A stretch of DNA of 64,000 nt from Koleobacter methoxysyntrophicus (GCF_017301615.1 NZ_CP059066.1:806001-870000); one strand, 5' to 3'. Shown: positions 17,788 to 27,195, counted from the first letter of the stretch. The notes: a model not told the origin generated them from the letters alone. Made by a program: numbers and translations.

Positions 17788-18954
17788 CTATCTTTCGGAA
17801 CCGTCCGTAAAAAGCTTCAGTATCCTTACTTTCCCTGTAGATTTACTGTAAACTATATATGCATTATCACCTTCCTGTGCGCTGTCCAGTTCAATCCTCT
17901 CTCCGTTTCTATATATAACCGTAAAAGGGGTTATATAAGCCTCAACGGGCATCTCTCCTTTTATATATGATATTTTACTGTCCCGTAAATTTATTTCTGA
18001 TAGTTTTCCTCTGTCATCAATGTAATAGGAATCTATAAATCCAACCTTATCTTCAGGATTCAGAATTATAAAGGCCTCATACAGGGGCTCTAGGTCTCTG
18101 ATATCCCCTTTTTTTTCATTTATGAAAACGGATGTATCCGGGCTGATATCAAAAACCGCTGTTGTATCATTTATATTAAGGGTCAGGGTGTTTTTCGTAC
18201 CGTCCCATTCTTCAACAACACCATAATAATGATAAATACCGTGGAGTTTTTTCATCATCCTCTGGACCAGGATGCCCCCCTGTGCCCTTGTAGCATATTC
18301 ATTGGGCCGAAAGGTATTATCAGGCATTCCGGTTATTATCCCCAGTTTTGTTGCAATGTTCACATAGCCTACAGCCCACAGGGGAATATCTCCGGCATCT
18401 TTATACCTTAAGGTGTTTTCCTGTGTTTTTAAGTCCTGGGCCTCCTTTTCGAGATTCAGTGCTCTTACTATCATTGCCGTAATTTCTGTCCGCTTAATAT
18501 TTTCATCGGGAAAAAAATTGCCCTTATCATCCCCCTTTATGATACCCAGTTCCCATGCTGCGGTAATATACCCGTTGGCCCAGTGGGTTACCGGCACATC
18601 CGCGAATTTTGAAGGGACTTCTTTAAGTATTACAGCATCCTGTTCATGGCCCAGGGCACTAACTATCATTTTGGCAAACTGGGCCCTTGTCACCCTTTCC
18701 TCCGGTTTGAAGCTTCCATCTCCATAGCCTTTAATTATACCCCTGGTAACCAGCTGGCTCAATTCCCTTTGTGCCCAGTGATTTTTAATATCCCACAGGC
18801 TTTCCGCCCTAACAACAGCAGGCAGAATGATAAGGGAAAATATAGTTAATATTATTATGAGTTTTTTTCGATTCTTGCATAGATAAATCAATAGCTTCCC
18901 CGGCTCAAGGAAGTGAGCCAGGATTTCACCCCTTTCAAGGTATAATTTGCCCAT
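17788..18954 (-). CDS. SLH-domain surface protein (three SLH repeats plus short C-terminal domain)
   Basis: A signal/anchor at about residues 30-50 (LIIILTIFSLIILPAVVRA) precedes three SLH repeats (about 52-110, 115-175, 180-240), recognisable by HWAQREL..LVTRGIIKGYGDGSFKPEERVTRAQ and two further GIIxG..F.P...xTRA copies. These bind pyruvylated secondary cell-wall polymer. The last ~140 residues are beta-rich, with a DTTAVFDISPDTSVFIN stretch related to the repeat modules of the neighbours at 22.6-26.7 kb. The start is uncertain: ATG 18954 has a weak binding site, and a TTG about 21 codons in follows GGGG at six bases. Adjacent to the subtilase, same direction. Confidence 0.88.
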   Translation of the reverse strand: MGKLYLERGEILAHFLEPGKLLIYLCKNRKKLIIILTIFSLIILPAVVRAESLWDIKNHWAQRELSQLVTRGIIKGYGDGSFKPEERVTRAQFAKMIVSALGHEQDAVILKEVPSKFADVPVTHWANGYITAAWELGIIKGDDKGNFFPDENIKRTEITAMIVRALNLEKEAQDLKTQENTLRYKDAGDIPLWAVGYVNIATKLGIITGMPDNTFRPNEYATRAQGGILVQRMMKKLHGIYHYYGVVEEWDGTKNTLTLNINDTTAVFDISPDTSVFINEKKGDIRDLEPLYEAFIILNPEDKVGFIDSYYIDDRGKLSEINLRDSKISYIKGEMPVEAYITPFTVIYRNGERIELDSAQEGDNAYIVYSKSTGKVRILKLFTDGSER

Positions 18955-19095
18955 CTCTTAGGAATTGATACTGGTCACGAAAATCTTCAAATATAAATAA
19001 TTCTATATAAGTGCGTTTAATCCTTTTTCCTTTTTTTAAAAAACACCTATATACCTTTAGTCACTTTTCTCAGAAAACGAAAAAAGCCCGATATT

Positions 19096-19187
19096 AAATT
19101 AATGGCAAATCCCGGAATAACTGTTTAGACTTAAAGCCTGTAATGGCAGAAAGCAGGATTAAGAGCGGTGCGAACGGCATAGTCATA
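19096..19187 (+). repeat. Internally deleted copy of the 193-195 bp MITE-like repeat
   Basis: Retains TTAATGGCAAATCCCGGA near one end and GCGAACGGC...ATAGTCATA at the other, in the same order as the full copies, but about 100 internal and terminal bases are gone or diverged. It lies between the SLH genes at 17.8 and 19.2 kb. The left inverted terminus is not visible. Confidence 0.55.
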
Positions 19188-19190
19188 TCC

Positions 19191-19229
19191 AAAAAAATGA
19201 CTTCACTGCAAGGGTACGAAAGTGAAGTC
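19191..19229 (-). terminator. Rho-independent terminator of the cohesin-SLH-dockerin gene
   Basis: GACTTCACT...AGTGAAGTC with a 13-base loop, then ATTTTTTT on the minus strand, ten bases past the stop codon. Confidence 0.8.
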
Positions 19230-19239
19230 TTTTTAAGGC

Positions 19240-22200
19240 TTATTCAATATTTTTAGCAATCAGCACTAAATCACATATATTTATTGTGCCGTCTTCTACA
19301 AAATCCAGGCGCGCATCCCAGCCCGGTTCCGACTGACTAAGGGAAAAATATGACATAAACATCATCAGGTCTGCCTTATCTATAGTACCATTACCATCAA
19401 TATCACCTGCTTTTAATGTTATAAACTTTTGAATCTCTTGCTCCCCCCGCAAATCTACTTCCTCAATACAAGCCTTATATCCGGCATAACTTACCCTAAG
19501 GGTGTAAATCCCCGGTTCCAGACCCTCAAAAACAAATCCGCCGTCCCGGTCGCTATAAACCGCTACTTCACCTTCACCTGTTTCAAGGCAAACATGAATG
19601 CCTTCAGCGCCTCCCCTGGCCTGGAGCACTGCCTGCCCGCTGAGGGTTAAAGGTATTTGGCTGGAAAGGTTTTCTATAACAACAAGGATTTCCGCAGAAC
19701 CGGTATTTCCTGCCATATCTACGACCGTTAACCTCATTGTGGCCGGCCCGTCGGCAAACCGGGTAGTATCTATAACCCCCATCTCTCCGTCTTCAATATT
19801 GATATCACCCGCTGCTGACAGCTCCCATGATGCCGGTGTTTCACCCGGTCCTACTTCCAGCCTGTATTCCTTTATATTGGCATCATATACCGACCCCGTC
19901 ACCGTTATCTGCCCTGATATTGTCTGTCCATTATCGGGAAATGTAATTTGTGCAAAGGGTTCTAAGGTATCAATGGTAAACTCCCTGGTAAACAGCCCTG
20001 AATTCCCTGCATTATCGGAAAATCTGCCCGCCAGGAGATACCTCCCGTCCGGCAAACCCTGGAGGTATCCCACATCAAATCCCTTTTTCATCCCTGTTAT
20101 AACCTCTATCCCCAACACCGACCCCTGTTTTATCTCAAGTATTCGGGTAGACGGCACTCCATTGAGCTCAACTTCAAAAGAAACATCACTTATACCCGTT
20201 TGAAAATCGGATATTGAAAGGGTTACGGGGAAAAGGCCCCTTCCGGACCAGGAGGAAATATACTCCCCTTCTTCGGGGACGGTCCCGTTTTCCTCTATAT
20301 TTGGGGGATATTCATCCATTACAACCCATATGGTTTTTGAACCTTCCTTCACCCCCTCCCTGTAATAAGAGAACTCTATTTTATTTTTATAGTAAATTCC
20401 ACCGTTTAACGGCCAGATAACATTGAATCTGCCTTCTGTTAACTCTTGTTCTATACCATTTATTTTCAGGCTGTACCCCGGCTGCACGCTTCCTTTTAAA
20501 AGCACGGTACCCTCTGTAGTAAAGGTTACATCCCCCGGAGGGTTTTCTATAATAAGGGGATCAGTCTGTGAAAGTATTTTCCATCTCCCCTTATTTTCAA
20601 GTTTCTCAATTACAGTATCGCTCTTCTGAAGATATCTAAGGGCTCGAAGGGCAACAGCAGCTCCCTGGGCTCTGGTAGCAATACGTTCCCCTCCAAAACT
20701 CATGTCATCGAAACCTATCATAAGCCCGGCTTCTGAAACGGCTTCAATTACACCACTGAGTTCCCCCGGTATATCATGAAAATCTATAAAGTACGGAGGA
20801 TTTCCCTCTCCTTTTAGGTTAAGCACCCTGGCTGTAATAAGGGCCATATCATATCTTTTAAGGAGTCTGCCCGTAATAAGGATTCCCTTGTTCATGCCCG
20901 CATCAATAAATTCACCGCTGTAATCCTTCTCTTCCCTATAAAAATGGATTACCCGTGTTAAAAGGTCAACAAATTCCCTATCGTTTATTCCCCTATCGGG
21001 CATAAAGGCTTCTGCCCCTTCAGGGGTTAATATACCGGCTTTCCTGAGTTCTTTTATATACTCTGCCGCCCAGTGGCCTTCAATATCGGTATAATACCCC
21101 ATAGCCGGTTCTTTATTCTTACTGCCCGGAACTTCTTTCAACTCTTTTGGGTTATGTGTCTTGCGCCTTTTATTATCCTTCCTTTCGCTATTATCATCCT
21201 CTCCCTGACCGTCATTTCCCCCGTTTTCCCCGCCTTCACCAATATCGTCAGGATAAATAAAGTTTACGGTTATATTCCGCTCGGAGCTATTCCCGGCCTG
21301 ATCAACCGCCTTCAGGGTTATGGTATATGCCCCGCAACTTTCTAAGGTAATAATGGTTTCAAAAGCACCGTCATTAAGGGGAACTGAATTCCCATCAATA
21401 AACAGCTGGTTTTGAAACCCTTCGTCCTCTATCATTCCCCTTACTTCAACACTGTCAGTATAAACGACAACCCCGTCTTCCGGATAATCTATATGAATTA
21501 GCGGGGGAAGAATGTCAAGAATTACTGTTTCCTGCAGTGTATAGGAGTTTCCTGACGGGTCTTCACCGCGGATTTGGATGATATTTTCACCCTCCTTGAG
21601 GGTAATCTCCGAACAAAAGGTCTTTCCCTTCCTATCTATTTCTGCATCCAGCTCATTTACTTTTATCCACGCCATATTGCCGGTATACCCCCCGCAAATA
21701 ATCAGGTTTGCCTCATTGGTCCTGGTGGGTAATGGTGCAATCCACAGAGAAGGTTCTTCTATATCAATATCTATTGTAAGGGGGACAAGCTCAAAGGGGA
21801 TCACCTGACCTTCATCATCAGCAAGTTCTATTTTGAATATTTTATCAATATCTACAGCAGCAGAGCCGAGGGCCCGAAGGGTGATTTTAAGCATACTGCC
21901 GTCACCCGAAATCCCCGGGGTCTTTCCCGTTCTTGTTTCTACATAAAGCCCCCGGCCGGCTGTATTATCTATATCCTGATGTATAAAATCACCTGAAATA
22001 AAATCCCCTGAAGTTATCTCTTCTACTATCAGCATTTCAGGGTTATATTGAAGCTCTGCCGAGAATCCGTAAAGATTATATACCTCTTTTATCATTACCT
22101 CTATGCTGAAGGTATCTTTTGAAATATATTCAGGGGTACTAAATTCGATCTTTGCATTCCCTCCGCTTTTTGCCGGTAAACAAAACGGCCAGGACATCAG

Positions 22201-22245
22201 CAGAGAAAATAATACAACTAGTGATAAAAATCTCCCGACATTCAC
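19240..22245 (-). CDS. Cohesin - Ig-like - SLH - Ig-like - dockerin surface protein
   Basis: 1001 residues with a signal peptide. Order of parts: cohesin-like domain (about 30-160; starts IEFSTPEYISKDTFSIEV, with YGFSAELQYNPEMLIV), Ig-like/bacterial cadherin-type domains (about 165-335), an acidic Gly/Asp linker, three SLH repeats (about 384-560; DIEGHWAAEYIKELRKAGIL first), further Ig-like domains (about 575-870), a carboxypeptidase-regulatory-like domain (about 880-935) and a C-terminal dockerin (GDIDGNGTIDKADLMMF and EDGTINICDLVLIAKNI, the two F-hand loops). SLH anchors it to the wall; cohesin and dockerin allow protein-protein docking. Having both in one chain is unusual. The gene has its own terminator. 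Confidence 0.88.
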   Translation of the reverse strand: MNVGRFLSLVVLFSLLMSWPFCLPAKSGGNAKIEFSTPEYISKDTFSIEVMIKEVYNLYGFSAELQYNPEMLIVEEITSGDFISGDFIHQDIDNTAGRGLYVETRTGKTPGISGDGSMLKITLRALGSAAVDIDKIFKIELADDEGQVIPFELVPLTIDIDIEEPSLWIAPLPTRTNEANLIICGGYTGNMAWIKVNELDAEIDRKGKTFCSEITLKEGENIIQIRGEDPSGNSYTLQETVILDILPPLIHIDYPEDGVVVYTDSVEVRGMIEDEGFQNQLFIDGNSVPLNDGAFETIITLESCGAYTITLKAVDQAGNSSERNITVNFIYPDDIGEGGENGGNDGQGEDDNSERKDNKRRKTHNPKELKEVPGSKNKEPAMGYYTDIEGHWAAEYIKELRKAGILTPEGAEAFMPDRGINDREFVDLLTRVIHFYREEKDYSGEFIDAGMNKGILITGRLLKRYDMALITARVLNLKGEGNPPYFIDFHDIPGELSGVIEAVSEAGLMIGFDDMSFGGERIATRAQGAAVALRALRYLQKSDTVIEKLENKGRWKILSQTDPLIIENPPGDVTFTTEGTVLLKGSVQPGYSLKINGIEQELTEGRFNVIWPLNGGIYYKNKIEFSYYREGVKEGSKTIWVVMDEYPPNIEENGTVPEEGEYISSWSGRGLFPVTLSISDFQTGISDVSFEVELNGVPSTRILEIKQGSVLGIEVITGMKKGFDVGYLQGLPDGRYLLAGRFSDNAGNSGLFTREFTIDTLEPFAQITFPDNGQTISGQITVTGSVYDANIKEYRLEVGPGETPASWELSAAGDINIEDGEMGVIDTTRFADGPATMRLTVVDMAGNTGSAEILVVIENLSSQIPLTLSGQAVLQARGGAEGIHVCLETGEGEVAVYSDRDGGFVFEGLEPGIYTLRVSYAGYKACIEEVDLRGEQEIQKFITLKAGDIDGNGTIDKADLMMFMSYFSLSQSEPGWDARLDFVEDGTINICDLVLIAKNIE

Positions 22246-22350
22246 TTTTTGTCACTCCCTGCCGATAAATTGGCGAAAAGCAGCTTTGCACATAAATGGT
22301 TAATTCTACAAAAACATCCAGTTTTCCTGCAGGAATCGGTAAAAAAATTG

Positions 22351-22379
22351 AAAAAAAATTCCCGGCGAAACACCGGGAA
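22351..22379 (-). terminator. Terminator of the 22.6-kb SLH gene, displaced by a MITE copy
   Basis: TTCCCGGTG-TTT-CGCCGGGAA followed by TTTTTTTTC on the minus strand. The full repeat copy at 22396-22588 lies between this hairpin and the stop codon it served. Confidence 0.8.
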
Positions 22380-22395
22380 AATACACTTTACTATT

Positions 22396-22588
22396 AATAG
22401 CTATATACTTTACTCAGGATACTGCAAGTCTAGTTGAGTAAATGGCAAATCCCGAAGCGACTGTTAATTTGGCTCAAAGCCATGGATGGCGGAGAGTCAA
22501 ATTTCAGAGTGAGCGGAGCATGGAAGCGGAGCGAACGGCAAGCGGAGGGATGCCATTTAATTCTTCCCGAGCTAAGGGAATAGTCATA
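22396..22588 (+). mobile_element. MITE-like repeat, full copy A
   Basis: 193 bp, flanked by TTACTATT (22388-22395) and TTACCATT (22589-22596), a probable 8-bp target duplication with one mismatch. The right end is ATAGTCATA; the left end has decayed to AATAGCTAT. Internally it forms a hairpin (AATTTGGCTC/GAGTCAAATT around GCCATGGATGGC). The right duplication contains the stop codon of the SLH gene, so the insertion happened exactly at its last codons without changing the product. Confidence 0.8.
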
Positions 22589-24727
22589 TTACCATTTAAC
22601 CAGGTCAGCTATAAATGTTCCATCAACCTGGTATTTTCCGAAAATCGTCACGCTATCCCCCGATTCAAGGTACCTGTCGATATACTTCGCCCTAACGGTT
22701 GAATTCCCTTCAACAAAAAGGGTATCTTCTTCATCATAATATACGACCCTGTCGATGTATTGTTTTTTGCCATCGATGTACAATTCTACCGATACAACTA
22801 TAAGTTGGGCATCTTTATTTACGTGTTTTACCTTCCCCCTGATTTCTCCCTGGGGATCTTTGGTTTCTATATCCATTCTTACAACCACATCGCTTTCTGC
22901 CCTCAGGTCCACATAATACCCTTTTACGCCCAGGGGAAGCTCATCAATGGTTATTTCATTACCGTCCATCTTAATCCTGGCATCAGGAGCAAGGACAAAG
23001 GTTTCCTTTTTATTATCCCTGGTTAAAACAGTGATTGAAAGGTCTTCCATTAGGCTGAATCCTTCGATGGTGCCTTCTACACTCTTGTTGACGCTCTCAG
23101 CTTCGATTTCCGTAACGATATTATAAGTAAGGGTCAGGGTTACCTTGTCCCCCTTTCTTATATCCGAAAGCTTTGAACCCCTGTCATTCCTTTCCACATC
23201 AGCATTATTATCAACTGGATATGTTACTTCCTTATCATCTGAAACTAGCGTAATTTCAGGCTTTTCGCTTATAAAGGAAATACCCTTCACAATTCCCTTA
23301 GCTGTCTTTACAGCACTTTCAGCAATTATCTTTACTACCCTGCTGCCCTTTATCTCCAGGTGAACCATGTCGGTATTCTGTATGTTTTCAAGGAGGGCTG
23401 ATTTTCCGTCCCTCGTGATTATCGCATTATCGGATATCTTGTACGTCTCCCTTTCACCATCTTCGTTATTTACCGTGATTATAGAATCAAAATTCACTCC
23501 GCCATAGAAAATTGAGTAGACCGTTCCCTTTACCTCCTTTTCTACGCTTTCTGCCTTTATTTTAACCACTTCACCCGTTTCCTGGTCTACTTCAATGCTG
23601 GCAGTCTGGCCGAAGGCTAAGTCGCCCAGTTCAACCACCTCATTGTCCAGAACAATGAGGGCATTCGAAGCTGTTTTATAAGGCATATCCGTCCCCGTGG
23701 GTAGGGTTATAACAAGGAGATTAGTCTGTGGATTCACCTGTTTTACGGTCCCCGTAATTTTCTGAGTTAGCCTTAATGGCTGAAAGAGTTCCTTTTCATG
23801 GGCTTCCAGGTATTCTGCATAAGAACCCCATGAACTGAGAATAACGGTTATATGGTCTCCCAATACCAGGTCCTGAAGGGATGCTTTTTTCCAGTGTCTG
23901 TATATGGAGGTCGAATTATTTACCGAAATGTTCCTTTCAGAACCATCTTCCTTCCTTATGGTAACTGCAGGCAGGTCCTGGGTACTCACTTTAATAAGTA
24001 TCCCTTTTTCCTCTCTGGCAGTAAGTTTATTTAATAAGGCATCCACCCTGGCAAACAGGGCAGCTGCCTGAGCCCTGCTGATATTTTCATTGGGTCTAAA
24101 GGTGCCATCTTCAAACCCCGTTATAATGCCCTTTTCTACAGCTATCTGCACATAGTTCCGGTAGGCCATAGGGATCTCCGATATGTCCTTAAAATCCATG
24201 TCTATATTTTTAAGGGCTCGGGCTTTTTCCTCAAGGCCTAAAGCCCTTACGGCAAATACTGCTACCTCGTACCGTTTTGCCGCCTCATCACCCCTGAAGT
24301 TTTCCAGATCTTCGCCTGCTATTATCCCTTCTTCCACCCCTACAGCAACATATTTTCTGGCCCATTCAGTGACCAGGTACGGTCCTTTGAAACTGTCGGG
24401 AATCACCCTGTCTTCAGGGATATCCGTATATCCTAGGATCCGAACCAGCATAGTTACAACTTCGTTCCTTGTAACCTTATCTTCAGGGGCAAACCTCCCG
24501 CCTCCCCGACCCGTAATAACGCCTTTTAAAGCCATTTTCTCTATATAAGGTTTTGCCCAATTGTCCTCACTTACATCAGTGAATTCTGCTGAGCTTGCTG
24601 CTGCAAAGCTAATTAATAGGTTCAGCAGCATAACCGTCACTATAAAACTGCCAATCGCTTTTGCTGCCGGTTTCCATCTCATTTCCCATTTCCCCTCCCC
24701 TTTTACCTTGTTGATTCCTTTAAACAA
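22589..24727 (-). CDS. SLH-domain protein with tandem beta-rich (DUF5666-like) repeats
   Basis: 712 residues: signal peptide (about 16-45), three SLH repeats (about 47-230; WAKPYIEKMALKGVITGRGGGRFAPEDKVTRNE, and two more GIIxG copies), then about six repeats of 70-85 residues to the end. Each repeat has the form KGTVxxI...ITV...G....Y.ISDNAxI..DGK...L.NI..GD.V.L...G..V..IxAES, which resembles the small OB/beta-barrel DUF5666-type units. This is wall-attached and probably structural. Closely related to the proteins encoded at 17.8 and 24.9 kb. The stop codon lies in a MITE target duplication. Confidence 0.88.
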   Translation of the reverse strand: MFKGINKVKGEGKWEMRWKPAAKAIGSFIVTVMLLNLLISFAAASSAEFTDVSEDNWAKPYIEKMALKGVITGRGGGRFAPEDKVTRNEVVTMLVRILGYTDIPEDRVIPDSFKGPYLVTEWARKYVAVGVEEGIIAGEDLENFRGDEAAKRYEVAVFAVRALGLEEKARALKNIDMDFKDISEIPMAYRNYVQIAVEKGIITGFEDGTFRPNENISRAQAAALFARVDALLNKLTAREEKGILIKVSTQDLPAVTIRKEDGSERNISVNNSTSIYRHWKKASLQDLVLGDHITVILSSWGSYAEYLEAHEKELFQPLRLTQKITGTVKQVNPQTNLLVITLPTGTDMPYKTASNALIVLDNEVVELGDLAFGQTASIEVDQETGEVVKIKAESVEKEVKGTVYSIFYGGVNFDSIITVNNEDGERETYKISDNAIITRDGKSALLENIQNTDMVHLEIKGSRVVKIIAESAVKTAKGIVKGISFISEKPEITLVSDDKEVTYPVDNNADVERNDRGSKLSDIRKGDKVTLTLTYNIVTEIEAESVNKSVEGTIEGFSLMEDLSITVLTRDNKKETFVLAPDARIKMDGNEITIDELPLGVKGYYVDLRAESDVVVRMDIETKDPQGEIRGKVKHVNKDAQLIVVSVELYIDGKKQYIDRVVYYDEEDTLFVEGNSTVRAKYIDRYLESGDSVTIFGKYQVDGTFIADLVKW

Positions 24728-24780
24728 TTCGACGATAATTAATCTTTTCCTTCCTGAATTTCTTACAAATCGTATTAAAT

Positions 24781-24816
24781 TAACTGCTGCCCCATTTGTT
24801 ACGGGGCAGCAGTTAA
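24781..24816 (-). terminator. Strong hairpin between two SLH genes
   Basis: AACTGCTGCCCC and its complement flank an 8-base loop: a 12-bp near-perfect stem with only a weak T-rich tail (AATTTAATAC). It may be a terminator or an RNA-stabilising hairpin between 24944-26680 and 22589-24727. Confidence 0.6.
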
Positions 24817-24943
24817 TCCAGCAGCAGTTAGTCTATTCTAATTTAAATTCAACTACCCTTCCGTTTTTTATTTTCATTTTTATTCCCTATTTTAATCCTG
24901 GCTATCCTGCTGACATCACCTTTTAGTTCCGGAACCGTTGGGA

Positions 24944-26680
24944 TCAATCACCATTATTTTCATCTTCAACTTCCCCATCTTCATTTTCATCAATTTCCTC
25001 ATCTTCGTTTTCGCCTTCATCCCGGATCTCAGCATCTATTTTAGTAACTATACCGTTATTGCCCTCAATTTCAACTGTATAGCCCGGTTTCAGGTCATAT
25101 ATATCTGCTCCTTCTCCTTCCAGCTCGATCTCAACTTCATCCGATACTTCGTATTTCCGTTCAACATGCTTCTGACCTTTATCGTCTTTTTGTATCAGTA
25201 TAGTTATATATATTTTTTCTCCGATGCGTATTTCCTTCAGGATGCCTTCTGCTTCAAATTCTTCATCTTCATCCTCAAATTCAGACTCTTCATCAATAAT
25301 CTCTATTTCAGTGACTACCCCTCTAATCAGTACCAGTTTTACATATTCCCCTTTTTCTATAGTTCTAAAGGAAACCCTCTTCCTTTCTCTGGTAACTTTA
25401 ACATTCTCATCTACGTTAAGGGTATATCTGTCACCATTTTCGGTTTTTATCCTGATGGATAAAGGGTTCTTCAGAGTAGTGGATATCACTTCCCCCTCAA
25501 ATTCTCTCTTAACCCTCACGGAAATTTCAACTATCTCCCTGTTGCTCCTTACCTGTGCCTTTGCCCAATCCCCTATTTTCAGATCCTCGATCCGGGCCCT
25601 TTTACCATCAATGAGGATCTTAGTATTATCGGTGAATTCAAAGGTTTCGTCGGTATGACCATAAGTGTTCATGGTAACCGTTGACTTATCGGCAATTGTT
25701 AGGGCAGTTATCCTGCCTTCAACAACCCTCAGTATTTTGTCTACATTTTCACGACTCAGCACGTCAATAAATATTACTTTACCGTCTTTATTTAATGTCA
25801 ACTGAACAATGTCCCCAATCCGCAGGTCATCGATATCATAAAAGGATTTATTCCTGTATACAGGGACCCCCTCAAGGAAACTGAAGGTCTTCTCAAAGTC
25901 ATTCCTTAAAAGGAGGGTTATGGTCAGGTCATCCCCGTCTATATCCACAACTTCCCCTTTATTATCCTTTCCTTCATCTTCAACTTCTACTAAGTCATCC
26001 ACCCTGCTGATGAGCACTGCCATTTCCGCCCTGGTTAAAGGTTTATTGGCATGAAACTTGCCGTTTCTATCCCCCACCATTATCCCCAATTCGTTTATAA
26101 GGGCAACGTAACCTACAGCATCTTTGGGTACCTGACCTGCGTCCTTAAAGGGCAGCTTGGCGTTCATCCTCTCTTCGGCCTCTTCTTCCATATCCAGGGC
26201 TCTGATTATATACCTGGCTATCTCATATCGTTTAGCAGGTTCATTTGGATTGAAATACAAAAGCTCTTCAGCTTTTAAAAGCCCTTTTTCCAGGGCTACG
26301 GTCACATAATTAAAGCCTAAAGCCCATGAAATAGATTTGATATTTTTGACCTTTTCCGGTATTGTTTCCAGTTCAAATGCCTCATCTTCCCAACCCATTA
26401 TTCTGAGGGCCATTATTATGCCTTCAAGATGGGTTACATGCCGGTTCGGTTTAAACATATTTGCCCCATACCCTTTAATTATGCCTTTTAAGAACATCTT
26501 ATCTATGGCATCCTTTGCCCAATTCAGGGTATCGGTAACATCTTCAAAGAAGATTCTATCCTTCTGTTTGAATTTCTTAGGGCCTTTTCCTGGTGGTGGT
26601 GCAGCCTGCGCCGTTGAAACTATAATGGTGAAGATTATTGTAAAAACCAGCAACGTCTTTATAAGTCTAGCTTTCTTCAT
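24944..26680 (-). CDS. SLH-domain protein with DUF5666-like repeats and acidic tail
   Basis: 578 residues: signal peptide (about 8-27), three SLH repeats (about 45-235; WAKDAIDKMFLKGIIKGYGANMFKPNRHVTHLE first) and about four beta-rich repeats related to those of the 712-residue neighbour (for example GRITALTIADKSTVTMNTYG... and GEVISTTLKNPLSIRI). The last ~30 residues are almost wholly Glu/Asp/Asn/Gly, a calcium-binding-like tail. It is the first gene of the surface cluster and may carry its main promoter in the 235 bp shared with the divergent acyP gene. Confidence 0.88.
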   Translation of the reverse strand: MKKARLIKTLLVFTIIFTIIVSTAQAAPPPGKGPKKFKQKDRIFFEDVTDTLNWAKDAIDKMFLKGIIKGYGANMFKPNRHVTHLEGIIMALRIMGWEDEAFELETIPEKVKNIKSISWALGFNYVTVALEKGLLKAEELLYFNPNEPAKRYEIARYIIRALDMEEEAEERMNAKLPFKDAGQVPKDAVGYVALINELGIMVGDRNGKFHANKPLTRAEMAVLISRVDDLVEVEDEGKDNKGEVVDIDGDDLTITLLLRNDFEKTFSFLEGVPVYRNKSFYDIDDLRIGDIVQLTLNKDGKVIFIDVLSRENVDKILRVVEGRITALTIADKSTVTMNTYGHTDETFEFTDNTKILIDGKRARIEDLKIGDWAKAQVRSNREIVEISVRVKREFEGEVISTTLKNPLSIRIKTENGDRYTLNVDENVKVTRERKRVSFRTIEKGEYVKLVLIRGVVTEIEIIDEESEFEDEDEEFEAEGILKEIRIGEKIYITILIQKDDKGQKHVERKYEVSDEVEIELEGEGADIYDLKPGYTVEIEGNNGIVTKIDAEIRDEGENEDEEIDENEDGEVEDENNGD

Positions 26681-26873
26681 ATTCCAAACTCCTCCCTTTG
26701 TAAACTAATCATCCCCCTTACAATTTATGACCCTAAAACTACCCCCTGAAAACCTCACTGTTTACATTGATGCAGAGGAACTCTTTTATTACCGTGCATC
26801 GTTCCATTTATATATATTCCATGAGCCTCTATATATATATTCGAAAAGAATTCAATTATCTTGGGGGGTATGA

Positions 26874-26879
26874 TATAAT
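26874..26879 (+). promoter_or_regulatory. Extended -10 box of acyP
   Basis: TGATATAAT (TATAAT at 26874-26879) lies 35 bases before the acyP start; the sequence 17 bases upstream (TTCAAT) is a weak -35. Confidence 0.5.
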
Positions 26880-26914
26880 TTTGTTAAACCAAAATATAGA
26901 AAGGAGAGTAAAAA

Positions 26915-27184
26915 ATGGTCAGAATCCGTACGTATTTAAGCGGAATAGTTCAGGGCGTGGGTATGCGCTATTATGTTTCCAGGCTGGCAAACAGATTTGA
27001 TATTACAGGTTATGTAAAAAATCTCCCTGACGGAAGGGTAGAAATAATAGCAGAAGGCCCTGAGAATCAAATAAGAACCTTCCTGGAAAGGATAAAAAAG
27101 ACCCCCGTGGGCAGTATCGATAATATTGAGACAGAATGGGAGCCTTACAAAAATGAATTCACCCAATTTGAAGTAAGGTTTTAA
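26915..27184 (+). CDS. acyP: Acylphosphatase
   Basis: Hydrolyses carboxyl-phosphate bonds. 89 residues, normal length. The active-site loop SGIVQGVGMRYYV carries the catalytic Arg and the following helix; the catalytic Asn is in GYVKNLPDGRVE. The ribosome binding site AAAGGAGAG precedes ATG 26915. It is one of few plus-strand genes here, divergent from the SLH cluster and convergent with the small transporter gene 11 bases downstream. Confidence 0.95.
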   Translation: MVRIRTYLSGIVQGVGMRYYVSRLANRFDITGYVKNLPDGRVEIIAEGPENQIRTFLERIKKTPVGSIDNIETEWEPYKNEFTQFEVRF

Positions 27185-27195
27185 AATTCCCGGTA

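Noticed and set aside
19598-20203. 201-codon plus-strand ORF inside the cohesin-SLH-dockerin gene
   Set aside because: Antisense shadow of a long, well-supported gene; no ribosome binding site and no recognisable domain.
22396-22588. CRISPR-like array
   Set aside because: Copies are many kb apart, with no spacer pattern and no cas genes in the window.
24938-25462. 174-codon Phe/Ile-rich plus-strand ORF as a membrane protein
   Set aside because: It is antisense to the acidic, repeat-rich part of an SLH gene; the hydrophobic translation comes from GAA/GAT codons read in reverse.
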